The translations under genes and the position numbers were made by a program. The notes below the pieces were generated by a model. The model searched no databases, was not told the origin of the DNA, and worked only from the letters and a program-made list of their open reading frames with translations. From NCBI RefSeq assembly GCF_024213555.1, contig NZ_JANAVO010000001.1, forward strand, positions 1,736,001 through 1,800,000: a DNA stretch of 64,000 bases, read 5' to 3'. Of the stretch, positions 35,022 to 43,511 are shown piece by piece. The stretch's first letter is position 1. The number at the start of each line of letters is the position of its first letter. Source of the DNA: Allokutzneria sp. A3M-2-11 16. GTDB lineage: Bacteria > Actinomycetota > Actinomycetes > Mycobacteriales > Pseudonocardiaceae.

Positions 35022-36571
35022 AAGGGCCTGCTGGCGACCTTGCCCTCGGCGATCAGCTCGCGCGCCGCGGCTTCCAGGGACTTCGTCGGCGCATACCGGA
35101 CGTCGGTGCCGTCCTCTGACACCTCCGGCCGCGGTTCCCCGGCGCAGACCGACCGCGACGGCGGCAGGACCCCGTCGAGCAGGTAGCGGTTGATGTGCTG
35201 GTCGACGCAGGGGTTCGAGAGGTAGAGCCCGTGCATCCCGTCGTCGGCGACGGAGACCAGGTGGTGCGAGAGCCGCTCGGCCAGCGCCGGGCCGCCGTCG
35301 TAGTGCGTCTGCGCGTCGGCCTCGGCCTGGACGACGAGCCCCGCCTGGTAGCCCTTGCGCTGCAAGCGCACTGGCTGTTCTTTCGGCGTGAAGGACCGGA
35401 ACGTGCACGGGAACGGCGCCGCTGACGAGATCCCGTTGCCGTACGGGTACTTCTCGCGGAACTCGCGCATCTCGCCGAGGTAGCGAGCGGTGTCGGTGGG
35501 CCAGTCGGCCTCACAGGTCACGGCCTCGAAAACCCCTTGGTACGTCGGCGTTATCCCGGCCTGGAGGAACAGGTTCAGCGCACGGGAGGCGTCAACGGCC
35601 CGCTCCGGCCGGGCCAGTGCCTCATCGACGGCCTTGATGATCTCCGCGAACTCCTTCCAGGACGCACGGAACCTGAGCGTGCCCATCACCCGGTCGAAAA
35701 TGGTCTGGGTGAGCCCGTCGACCGGCTTCACCGCGAGCCTCGCCGAGACGCGCTCCAGGCTCGCGACCACCTCGGCCTGGGAACGGCCGAGCCCGAAGGA
35801 GTCGTGCCGCTTGCCCACCCACTCCGCCCACGCGTCGACGCTGGTCCGCACGGCGATCGCCTGGTGCTTGAACTGCTCGCGCCAGATCCAGTCCGGGTGC
35901 ACTGCCGAGTCCAGCACGCTGCGGTCCAGCGCCGCGGGGAACAGCGAGCCGTAGACCGCGCCGAGGTAGGTGCCGTAGGAGAAACCGAGGTAGTTGATCT
36001 TCTTCTCGCCCAGCGCCGCGCGGATGACGTCCATGTCCCGCGCGGTGTTCGCGGTGTTGACGTGCCTGCGCAGTTCGCCACCTGCCTTGGCACAGGCGGC
36101 TTCCACGGCCCTGGCGAACTCGACGAGCCGCGGCAGCTCGGCGTCGCCGGGCCGCGAACCGACCTTCGGCGGCGCCACGGTGTCCTCACAGGACAGTTCC
36201 GTGGACTTGCCGACACCGCGCGGATCGAAGCCGATCAGGTCGTAGGCCGCGGCGAGCGGAGTGCTCGCGAACGCCTTCGGCAGCTCCAAACCGTCCCCAC
36301 CCGGTCCGCCCGGGTTGCTGAGCAGGACGCCGCGGCGCCGAGCCGGATCGGTGGCCCTGATCCGGCTCAGCGCGATCGAGATCCGCTCCGCGCCGGGCCT
36401 GCCGTAGTCCATCGGCACGGCGATGCTCGCGCACTCCGCCGCGGCGTCGAACGCGCACGGCTTCCAGTCCGGTTGCTGCTGGTGGAACTCCCGCAACGGC
36501 TCTGCCGCCTGCGCGGGTAACGCCCCGCCCATGACGATCACCGCGCCGAGCAGGGTGGCCATTCCTCGCAC
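35018..36571 (-). CDS. secreted alpha/beta-hydrolase, tripeptidyl aminopeptidase-like
   Basis: 517 residues. The signal peptide (cleavage near PAQAA) is followed by the S33-type alpha/beta hydrolase fold with LLSNPGGPGGDG (oxyanion) and GFDPRGVGKST, the nucleophile elbow GFSYGTYLG, and the C-terminal TAP-like domain (GYQAGLVVQAEADAQTHYDGG; DDGMHGLYLSNPCVD). It is an exported exopeptidase or lipase-like enzyme. The GTG start has GGGAGGA upstream. Confidence 0.9.
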   Translation of the reverse strand: MRGMATLLGAVIVMGGALPAQAAEPLREFHQQQPDWKPCAFDAAAECASIAVPMDYGRPGAERISIALSRIRATDPARRRGVLLSNPGGPGGDGLELPKAFASTPLAAAYDLIGFDPRGVGKSTELSCEDTVAPPKVGSRPGDAELPRLVEFARAVEAACAKAGGELRRHVNTANTARDMDVIRAALGEKKINYLGFSYGTYLGAVYGSLFPAALDRSVLDSAVHPDWIWREQFKHQAIAVRTSVDAWAEWVGKRHDSFGLGRSQAEVVASLERVSARLAVKPVDGLTQTIFDRVMGTLRFRASWKEFAEIIKAVDEALARPERAVDASRALNLFLQAGITPTYQGVFEAVTCEADWPTDTARYLGEMREFREKYPYGNGISSAAPFPCTFRSFTPKEQPVRLQRKGYQAGLVVQAEADAQTHYDGGPALAERLSHHLVSVADDGMHGLYLSNPCVDQHINRYLLDGVLPPSRSVCAGEPRPEVSEDGTDVRYAPTKSLEAAARELIAEGKVASRPF

Positions 36572-36691
36572 TTGTACTTCCTCCCGCGCTCCAAGGGATC
36601 TGACCTGGTCAGTTCTATGGAGAGCGGGTGTTCGGCCGCGCCTGTCGAAGGTCGAGGGATCACTGACCGATGGCTACTTGCGGGCATGGGA

Positions 36692-36720
36692 AAGGGGCGC
36701 CCTCGATGAGGGCGCCCCTT
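36692..36720 (-). terminator. terminator of the symporter operon
   Basis: A 13-bp stem AAGGGGCGCCCTC/GAGGGCGCCCCTT with a 3-base loop lies 8 bp beyond the symporter stop on the minus strand and is followed there by TTTCCC. Confidence 0.75.
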
Positions 36721-36728
36721 GTCGGTGC

Positions 36729-38387
36729 TCAGTGCGCGGCGACCGCCTTGAGCCGCGGGTCGCCCTCGTCGGCGTGGTAGTCCGCCGGTGAGGTCTCGTC
36801 GACGCCGTTGGGCTTGCGCAGCTTCCTGGCCAGGAACGTGACCAGCACGGCGACCACGACGTTCACCAGCAAAGCGACGAACCCGACGTAGATCTGCACC
36901 TTGGAGCCCGCGAACGGCTCCCAGCCGAAGAACGTGAGCTTGTCCAGCGTCAGCGCGGACCCGCCGAAGTGCGCCTTGCCCGCCGCCGGGTTCGGGATCT
37001 GGTAGAGCAGCCAGAACCCGTAGGCCATACCGGCGATCCAGCCGGAGACCAGGCCCCAGATGTGGAACCAGCGGGTGTAGAGCGCGATCGCCACGGTCGG
37101 CAGCGTCTGCAGGATGATCACGCCGCCGATCAGCTGCAGGTCGATGGAGAACTGCGGGTCGACGAAGACGATGAACAGCACCGCGCCGAACTTCACCACC
37201 AGCGAGGCGAGCTTGGCCTGCTTCGCCTCCTGCTTCGGGGTGGCGTCCTTGCGCATGTACTCCTTGTAGATGTTGCGGGTCCACAGGTTCGCCGCGGCGA
37301 TGGACATGATCGCCGCGGGCACCAGCGCGCCGATGCCGATGGCGGCGAAGGCGATCCCGGCGAACCAGCCGGAGAACTGCTGGTCGAAGAGCACCGGGAC
37401 GATCGTGTTGGTGTCCGGGCGCCCGGTGGCCGCGTTGGTGATCGGCTTGGCCCCCGACACCAGCGCCACGTAGCCGAGCAGCGCGAGCAGACCGAGCAGC
37501 AGCGAGTACGCGGGCAGCGCGACCATGTTGCGCTTGATCACGTTGCGGCCCTTGGAGGCCAGGATGCCGGTCAGCGAGTGCGGGTAGAGGAACAGCGCCA
37601 GCGCCGAGCCGAGTGCCAGCGTCGCGTACTGGAGCTGGTTGTTCGGCGTGAGCAGCGTCGAGCCCTTCGGCGCCCCGTTGGCCCCGGGCGCGGACAGCAG
37701 CTCCGCGGACTTGTCGAAGATCGTGGACCAACCGCCGAGCTTGGCGGGCAGGTAGATCACCGCGACCAGGATGACGATGTAGATCAGCGTGTCCTTGACG
37801 AAGGCGATCAGCGCGGGCGCGCGCAGGCCCGCCTGGTAGGTGTAGACCGCCAGGATCAGGAAGCCGACGAACAGCGGCAGGTGGCCGAGGAAGCCGCTGC
37901 CGTTGAGGCCCATCGTCCGCAGCACGGCTTCGAGGCCGACCAGCTGCAACGCGATGTAGGGCATGGTCGCGACGATGCCGGTGATCGCGATGATCAGCGC
38001 GAGCGGCCGCGAACCGTAGCGGCCCTTCACGAAGTCGGCGGGCGTGACGTAGCCGTGCACCCGCGAGACCGACCACATGCGCAGCAGCGGCAGGAAGACG
38101 ATCGGGTAGAGGATCACCGTGTAGGGCAGCGCGAAGAAGCCCATCGCGCCCGCTCCGAAGATCAGCGCGGGCACGGCGACGAAGGTGTACGCCGTGTAGA
38201 GGTCACCGCCGACCAGGAACCAGGTGATCCACGAGCCGAACTTGCGGCCGCCGAGGCCCCACTCGTCCAGGTGCTCCAGGGTGTCGCCGGCCTTCCACCT
38301 GGACGCCACGAAACCCATCACGCTGACCACCAGGAACAGCGCGGTGAAGACGATCAGCTCGGTCCACTGCACGTTGTCCAGGCTCAT
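36729..38387 (-). CDS. sodium:solute symporter family permease, monocarboxylate type
   Basis: 552 residues, 13 or so membrane helices of the SSS (LeuT-fold) family: WGLGGRKFGSWITWFLVGGDLYTAYTF in helix 1-2 and VHGYVTPADFVKGRYGSR. In actinobacteria this form preceded by a DUF3311 gene is annotated as monocarboxylate (acetate/pyruvate/lactate) permease; the ligand is inferred. ATG overlaps the DUF3311 stop by 4 bp. Confidence 0.9.
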   Translation of the reverse strand: MSLDNVQWTELIVFTALFLVVSVMGFVASRWKAGDTLEHLDEWGLGGRKFGSWITWFLVGGDLYTAYTFVAVPALIFGAGAMGFFALPYTVILYPIVFLPLLRMWSVSRVHGYVTPADFVKGRYGSRPLALIIAITGIVATMPYIALQLVGLEAVLRTMGLNGSGFLGHLPLFVGFLILAVYTYQAGLRAPALIAFVKDTLIYIVILVAVIYLPAKLGGWSTIFDKSAELLSAPGANGAPKGSTLLTPNNQLQYATLALGSALALFLYPHSLTGILASKGRNVIKRNMVALPAYSLLLGLLALLGYVALVSGAKPITNAATGRPDTNTIVPVLFDQQFSGWFAGIAFAAIGIGALVPAAIMSIAAANLWTRNIYKEYMRKDATPKQEAKQAKLASLVVKFGAVLFIVFVDPQFSIDLQLIGGVIILQTLPTVAIALYTRWFHIWGLVSGWIAGMAYGFWLLYQIPNPAAGKAHFGGSALTLDKLTFFGWEPFAGSKVQIYVGFVALLVNVVVAVLVTFLARKLRKPNGVDETSPADYHADEGDPRLKAVAAH

Positions 38388-38677
38388 GCCTTGCCCCCCT
38401 CGTCGAGGTCGTCGACCGAGAGGTGGTCGGGCTTGTCAGTGACGACCGGCTCGTCCTTGGTCTTGATGTAGACCAGGCCGACGCAGATCACGCCGAGCGG
38501 CACGAACGCGAACTGCGACCAGTAGAAGAACGGCAACCCGAACACGCGGGGCGCGTCCATGTTGAGCATGGGGGTGAACAGCATGGCGAGCGGGACGAGC
38601 AGCAACAGGTTCCACGCGTTCCAGCGCAGCCCCATCGACTTCGTCCTGTCCGCGCCGGACGGTCGTCCTGACGCCAT
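38384..38677 (-). CDS. DUF3311 small membrane protein, symporter partner
   Basis: 97 residues, two membrane helices (LLLLVPLAMLFTPMLN and FAFVPLGVICVGLVYIK) with FFYWSQF between them, typical DUF3311, and an acidic C terminus. Translationally coupled to the symporter gene, it is probably its accessory subunit, as YhdT-like partners are for other SSS carriers. Confidence 0.9.
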   Translation of the reverse strand: MASGRPSGADRTKSMGLRWNAWNLLLLVPLAMLFTPMLNMDAPRVFGLPFFYWSQFAFVPLGVICVGLVYIKTKDEPVVTDKPDHLSVDDLDEGGKA

Positions 38678-38843
38678 CGGGTCTCCTACAGGTCACGGCG
38701 GTGCGGCGATATCGGCGGATGTTAAGACGCGACCGTTCGTCACGTCACTCGTCTGGACCCAAGCGTGACCTCTGCTCGCTGGGTGGGACACCGTAGCGCC
38801 AACCCCGGTACCGTTCGGCCGGGACACCTCTAGGGGGAGGGAC

Positions 38844-39713
38844 ATGCGCAGGCATCTGCGGAGTGGGACGGCGGTTCTCGCGTTCTCCGCGTTCGCCCTG
38901 CTCACCGGCTGCACGGTGCCGGTGAGCCCGGAACCGCTGCCGGTGACGCAGCAGCCCAGCCAGGCGCGCCCGCAGGCCGCGACGAGCCCGTCCGGGACCG
39001 CGCTGGCCTCGCAGTGCATCGACGGCAAGCGGTTCGCGGTGGTCGACTGCGCGCAGCCGCACGACCTCGAAGTCACCCAGCCGGAGCGGTTCCCGGCGAG
39101 CATGCCCAAGGACTACCCGGACGAGGCCGCGCTGCTGGCCGCCGCGCTGCCGAAGTGCCGGGCGCACGCGCTGGCCTACGTCGGTGACCAGCTCGACGCC
39201 AGCCGCCTCCAGGCGTGGCCGGTATGGCCGACCAGGGAGGGCTGGGCCAAGGGCGAGCGCTGGCTGACCTGCGCCGCGGTGGAGCTGGGCCCGGACGACA
39301 AGCCGGTCAGCCGCACCGGCTCGGTGCGCGCGGCCATGGCGGGCGCCAACTACTACCGGTTCCAGGTGTGCACCGCGGGCTCGCCGTCACGGGACAACCA
39401 GCTCAAGCTCGCGCCCTGCGACCAGGCCCACCTCGGCGAGGCCGTGCCGTGGGTGCTCTCCCTCGGCAAACCGACCGACCCCGTGCTCAGCCCGGAGCAG
39501 ATGAACGCGGCGGCCGAACCGCACTGCAAGGCGATGGCCAACCAGTACCTGGCCGCGCCGAACGGGCGGAAGGACCTGACGCTGACCTGGCGGCTGCCCG
39601 AGGCCAAGGACTGGCCGCTCGGCTACACCACCGCCGTCTGCTACCTGGAGTCGGCGAAGCCGCTGACGAAGACGCTGCTCAACATCGGTGAGTCCGCTCC
39701 GCTGCCGAGCTGA
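38844..39713 (+). CDS. septum-formation domain lipoprotein
   Basis: 289 residues with lipobox LLTGC (Cys about residue 22) and a Pro/Ser/Thr spacer. Two Cys-containing repeats of the Septum_form type follow (CIDGKRFAVVDCAQPHDLEVTQPERFPA and CTAGSPSRDNQLKLAPCDQAHLGEAV). The family is named for Mycobacterium proteins linked to cell division, but the role is poorly known. A strong GGGGGAGGGAC precedes the ATG. Its end overlaps the opposite gene by 35 bp. Confidence 0.85.
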   Translation: MRRHLRSGTAVLAFSAFALLTGCTVPVSPEPLPVTQQPSQARPQAATSPSGTALASQCIDGKRFAVVDCAQPHDLEVTQPERFPASMPKDYPDEAALLAAALPKCRAHALAYVGDQLDASRLQAWPVWPTREGWAKGERWLTCAAVELGPDDKPVSRTGSVRAAMAGANYYRFQVCTAGSPSRDNQLKLAPCDQAHLGEAVPWVLSLGKPTDPVLSPEQMNAAAEPHCKAMANQYLAAPNGRKDLTLTWRLPEAKDWPLGYTTAVCYLESAKPLTKTLLNIGESAPLPS

Positions 39714-40929
39714 CCGACCGCCTGGTCCGGTGCCACAGGTGCAACACCACGAGCGCGATCGCGGCCAGGACCGCCAGCATCGCCACGGACATCCACGGCC
39801 CCAACCCGTGGCCCGGAAGCTCCGCCCGCGCGTCCGGCGGTTTGGCGACCGCGTGCACCGGCGGCGTGGTGGTCGTCGTCGGAGCTGTCGTCGGCGCGAA
39901 CTCGACCTCGCAGTGCACGCGTAGCCGCGCCTCGGCCACCGTGCGGTCGTTGCCGTGCTTGATCTGCACGAGGCCGAACGTGCCGTCCGTCAACGGCACC
40001 GGCACCCGCTCCGCCCCGCCTGGCCCGAGCAACCCCGCGCGCACCACCTGGCCGTCGACCAGCACCCGGTAGCGGGCGGTCGCGGTGCCCGTGGCGTTGC
40101 CGATCTCGACATTGGTCGTCGGTCCATCCGCGCAGTCGACCTGGCCGATCCGCGCGGTGGGCGTAGGCCGGGTCGTGGTCAGGTCCGAGCCCGTGACCTG
40201 GTACTTCCACGGTCCGCCGGTGAGCGCGCCCGGCCGCAGCCGCACGAACGGCACGTACTTCGCGGTGGGCTCGCCGGGCAGCACACCGGTGAACGTGTAC
40301 GGCAGTTGACCTTGCGGCTCGTAGTCCTCGACCACCTGTCCCGCCCCGTCCACCGCGTCCACCCGCGCGGAGTACGTGTTGTCCTGCCGGATCTGCACCG
40401 TGTAGCGCAGCACCGCGATGTCCTCCGCGGGTCCTTCCTGCCCGGGGCCGTCCATCGGGTCCGCGCAGTGCGCGCCCTCCTCGAAGACGAACCTGCCGTT
40501 GTGGTTGAACTGGTTGTTCGCGCAGAACGTGCTGCTCGCGCCGTTGACGTAGCGGGTGAACAGCACCGGGTCCCCGTCGTGGTCCGGCGTCGCCAGCGGG
40601 GCTCGGTGATCGACCGCTTCGCCTTCGAGGACCCGCAGGAATCCCACCGCCGTGGACTCGGGGACCCCGTCGTAGAAGGTGGCGCCCCGGTCCGCGGTGA
40701 CCGTCGTGGTGAACGTGGCCGCCGCGTCCGGCGCGCTCTGCGCCAGCTCCGCCGGGCTCACCACCAGCGCCGGGTCGTAGCCGAAGTGCGGGGGCTGCGT
40801 CCGCTGGTCGAACAGCGTCGCCGGACCTGAGTGCGTGCCGTTGTAGCTCGGCACGGGCGCGGCGAGCGCGGCCGGCGGCAGGGACAGCACGGTGACGAGC
40901 ACGACCAGCGACAGGTGGCGTATACGCAT
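39679..40929 (-). CDS. exported type I membrane protein, function unknown
   Basis: 416 residues. Signal peptide (cleavage near ALAA-PVPS), about 330 extracellular residues with Cys pairs (STFCANNQF, AHCADPMDG, VDCADGPT, VHCEVEF), a Thr/Pro-rich stalk (APTTAPTTTTTPP), one membrane helix (MSVAMLAVLAAIALVVLHLW) and a short basic tail. It looks like a surface-anchored protein of beta-sandwich domains. No family is recognised. Confidence 0.78.
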   Translation of the reverse strand: MRIRHLSLVVLVTVLSLPPAALAAPVPSYNGTHSGPATLFDQRTQPPHFGYDPALVVSPAELAQSAPDAAATFTTTVTADRGATFYDGVPESTAVGFLRVLEGEAVDHRAPLATPDHDGDPVLFTRYVNGASSTFCANNQFNHNGRFVFEEGAHCADPMDGPGQEGPAEDIAVLRYTVQIRQDNTYSARVDAVDGAGQVVEDYEPQGQLPYTFTGVLPGEPTAKYVPFVRLRPGALTGGPWKYQVTGSDLTTTRPTPTARIGQVDCADGPTTNVEIGNATGTATARYRVLVDGQVVRAGLLGPGGAERVPVPLTDGTFGLVQIKHGNDRTVAEARLRVHCEVEFAPTTAPTTTTTPPVHAVAKPPDARAELPGHGLGPWMSVAMLAVLAAIALVVLHLWHRTRRSVSSAAERTHRC

Positions 40930-41607
40930 TCCAACGTCCAGGGGAAGTCGACTGGGACCTGCGGAAACTAACCCGGAGCCGACCGGTCCACCTGCGGAGG
41001 AGCCCCCTGGTACCCGACGGGGTTACCCCGGTGAGGTCATCCGCGGCGAACCCGACCGGGACACCTCGAAATCCGGACACGTCGTCGGGGCGCTCCGTCC
41101 AACCGAAGACTATTCCGCAACATCAGGATTTCAAGGTCAATGAACGCAAGCGCCGCGGAGTCGAACACCACGGGGTGGAGATATAGAAGCAGTCGACTCC
41201 GGCGAGCAAACAGAACCTTTACCCATGTGATTTTCTCGTTAGTTTTTCATCATTGTTTCTTCTATCCAGAAGGCAGGTTACAGGTCCCGTAAGCCGAGTT
41301 CTCGGCAGTGCTCGAAGGCAACTGCCTCGCCTCGACGGCGGCCGATCCCTCGCCCAGCGGTGAACGTCTTCGCAGCTCAGGATGCCTGCCGTAGATCAGA
41401 AGAAAAATTGAATCAGTCAACTGCGCCGTTGACCGGAGTGCTTGACGTTACGTCCGAGCCGACCTATGAATGAAACTTCAACTACTTTGGGAGTCCGCAT
41501 CCGAGCTGCGGTAGTGCACACCGATCAAGCCGTTAGGCTTTTCGGCCGCATCTCGGGCCCGTCCGCGGTAACACCTTCTGCCTGAAATCTGACCGAGAGG
41601 AGGCTGC
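40930..41607. other. 678-bp intergenic region before the biosynthetic operon
   Basis: It contains an unusually AT-rich stretch (about 41203-41280), an inverted repeat GGCAGT..ACTGCC (41304-41326) and a sigma-70-type promoter at 41442-41470. A 50-codon frame from ATG 41141 has no ribosome-binding site and is not called. The base composition change may mark a cluster boundary. Confidence 0.6.
41442..41470 (+). promoter_or_regulatory. promoter of the biosynthetic operon
   Basis: TTGACG (-35), a 17-bp spacer, TATGAA (-10). It is the best HrdB-type promoter in the gap and predicts a leader of about 130 bases before the first gene. Confidence 0.65.
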
Positions 41608-42426
41608 GTGACAGAGACCGGCAAGGCACTGCGATTGCGACGCCTTTCCCGACACGGCGACCGGAAGCATTTGTTCGTCCCACTGGACCACAGCGTTTCC
41701 GACGGACCGATCGCGTCCAACGCGGACTGGGACGGCCTGGTGCGGTCGCTCGTCCTCGGCGGCGCGGACGGGATCATCGTCCACAAAGGACGACTGAAGG
41801 CGATCGACCCGGACTCGCTCGGCGACTGCGCGCTCGTGATGCACCTGAGCGCGGGCACCGCCCACGCGGCCGACGCCAACGCGAAGGTCCTCGTCGGACA
41901 GGTCGACGAGGCACTGCGGTTCGGCGCGGACGCGGTCAGCGTGCACGTGAACATCGGCTCCGAGACCGAGCACCGGCAGCTGGCCGATCTCGGCACGGTC
42001 TCCGGCGCGTGCAACGCGTGGAACGTTCCGCTGATCGTGATGGCCTACGCGCGTGGACCGCACGTGGCCGACTCCCGCGATCCCACCCTGCTGTCCCACG
42101 TGGTCAACATCGCCGCCGATCTGGGTGCTGACCTGGTGAAAACCTCGGCGACCCTGCCCGTCGAGCGGATGGCCGAGGTCACCGCGAGCTGCCCGATCCC
42201 CGTTCTCGCCGCGGGCGGCCCCGCGGACGGGGGCGATCTGGTCGCGTACGGGCGGGCCGCGATGGCCGCCGGGTGCGGCGGCCTCGCCGTCGGGCGGCGT
42301 GTCTTCTCCGCGGGCAGTCCGCTGACGGTGGTGCGGCAGCTCGCCGCGGTAGTGCACGCCGACTTCTCCGCCGTGGATACCGATCTTGTCCCCCCTCTCT
42401 CCGCGCAGACCACAGGTGCCGCATGA
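41608..42426 (+). CDS. 2-amino-3,7-dideoxy-D-threo-hept-6-ulosonate synthase-like aldolase (GriI type)
   Basis: 272 residues, class I aldolase TIM barrel. VPLDHSVSDGP near the N terminus and the Schiff-base lysine in GADLVKTS (Lys178) match the archaeal ADH synthase and GriI of grixazone biosynthesis. GriI condenses aspartate semialdehyde with dihydroxyacetone phosphate to an aminoheptulosonate, the first step to 3-amino-4-hydroxybenzoate. The GTG start has GAGAGGAGG upstream. It is the first gene of the operon, and its stop overlaps the next start (ATGA). Confidence 0.92.
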   Translation: MTETGKALRLRRLSRHGDRKHLFVPLDHSVSDGPIASNADWDGLVRSLVLGGADGIIVHKGRLKAIDPDSLGDCALVMHLSAGTAHAADANAKVLVGQVDEALRFGADAVSVHVNIGSETEHRQLADLGTVSGACNAWNVPLIVMAYARGPHVADSRDPTLLSHVVNIAADLGADLVKTSATLPVERMAEVTASCPIPVLAAGGPADGGDLVAYGRAAMAAGCGGLAVGRRVFSAGSPLTVVRQLAAVVHADFSAVDTDLVPPLSAQTTGAA

Positions 42427-43511
42427 AATTCGCTTGGATCGACGTTCGCTCCGTTCCCCCCGCCCAGCTGGAGGCGGTGCTGGACGCCGCCATTCACAGC
42501 CGCGTGCACGGCGTCGTCGCGGACGACCCCGAGACGCTGGCGCCGCTGCCCCCCACGGTCACCAAGGTGCTGTTGGGCGCCGACCCGGGAGCGTCGGAGG
42601 ACTCCGCGCTGCTCGTCGTCGAGGCCATCGGGGACTCCGACCAGCTCAGCGCGGTCAGCGGGCGGAGCGGCAACGGTTTCGTCGAGGTCACCGACGACGC
42701 GACCCTCCGGCTGGCCTGTGCCGCCGCGAAGAGCCTGCCCTACACCGCGGTCCGCTTCGCCGATCCGACCAAGATCCCGCTGGAGATCGTGATCGCGGCG
42801 GCCCACCAGTCCCCGGGCAGCCTGGTGACCGAGGTGGCCGACCTCGAAGAGGCCGCGATCGTGCTGGACGTGCTGGAGCACGGGCCGGACGGGGTGATGC
42901 TCGCCCCGCGCGAACCGGGAGAGGTCTTCGAGCTGGCCCGGCTGCTCGACGGCGGGACACCCGCGCTTGAGCTGTCCACACTGATCGTGGACTCGATCCG
43001 GCACGACGGTCTCGGTGACCGGGTCTGCGTGGACACCTGCTCGCACTTCCAGAAGGACGAGGGAATCCTCGTCGGTTCGTACTCCTCGGGCTTCATCCTG
43101 TGCTGCAGCGAGACGCATCCGCTGCCCTACATGCCGACGCGGCCGTTCCGGGTCAACGCGGGCGCGCTGCACTCCTACGTGATGGGGCCGGACAACCGCA
43201 CCAACTACCTCAGCGAGCTGAGGTCGGGCAGCGTCACGCTGGGCGTGCGGGCCGACGGCAGCACCCGCCGGATCGTGGTCGGCCGGGCGAAGCTGGAGTC
43301 CCGGCCGCTGCTCACGATCACCGCGCACTCGGTCGACGGGGTCGAGGTCAGCCTCACCGTGCAGGACGACTGGCACGTCCGGGTGCTCGGCCCCGGCGGC
43401 AAGGTCCGCAACGTCACCGAACTCCAGCGCGGCGACGAGCTGCTGGGCTACATCGCGACCGACCAGCGGCACGTGGGTTTCCCGATCGGTGAGTTCTGCG
43501 AGGAGAACTGA
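42423..43511 (+). CDS. 3-dehydroquinate synthase II-like enzyme (GriH type), 3,4-AHBA formation
   Basis: 362 residues of the archaeal-type dehydroquinate synthase II family (MKFAWIDVR; EVADLEEAAIVLDVLEHGPDGVML; GSYSSGFILCCSETH; FRVNAGALHSYV). With the GriI-type aldolase next to it, it should convert the aminoheptulosonate phosphate to 3-amino-4-hydroxybenzoic acid, as GriH does. The pairing of these two in an actinomycete is a specific marker of 3,4-AHBA supply. The stop shares a base with the next ATG. Confidence 0.92.
   Translation: MKFAWIDVRSVPPAQLEAVLDAAIHSRVHGVVADDPETLAPLPPTVTKVLLGADPGASEDSALLVVEAIGDSDQLSAVSGRSGNGFVEVTDDATLRLACAAAKSLPYTAVRFADPTKIPLEIVIAAAHQSPGSLVTEVADLEEAAIVLDVLEHGPDGVMLAPREPGEVFELARLLDGGTPALELSTLIVDSIRHDGLGDRVCVDTCSHFQKDEGILVGSYSSGFILCCSETHPLPYMPTRPFRVNAGALHSYVMGPDNRTNYLSELRSGSVTLGVRADGSTRRIVVGRAKLESRPLLTITAHSVDGVEVSLTVQDDWHVRVLGPGGKVRNVTELQRGDELLGYIATDQRHVGFPIGEFCEEN

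Noticed and set aside
41141-41293. 50-codon frame in the gap before the biosynthetic operon
   Set aside because: No ribosome-binding site, no recognisable composition, and it crosses the AT-rich stretch.
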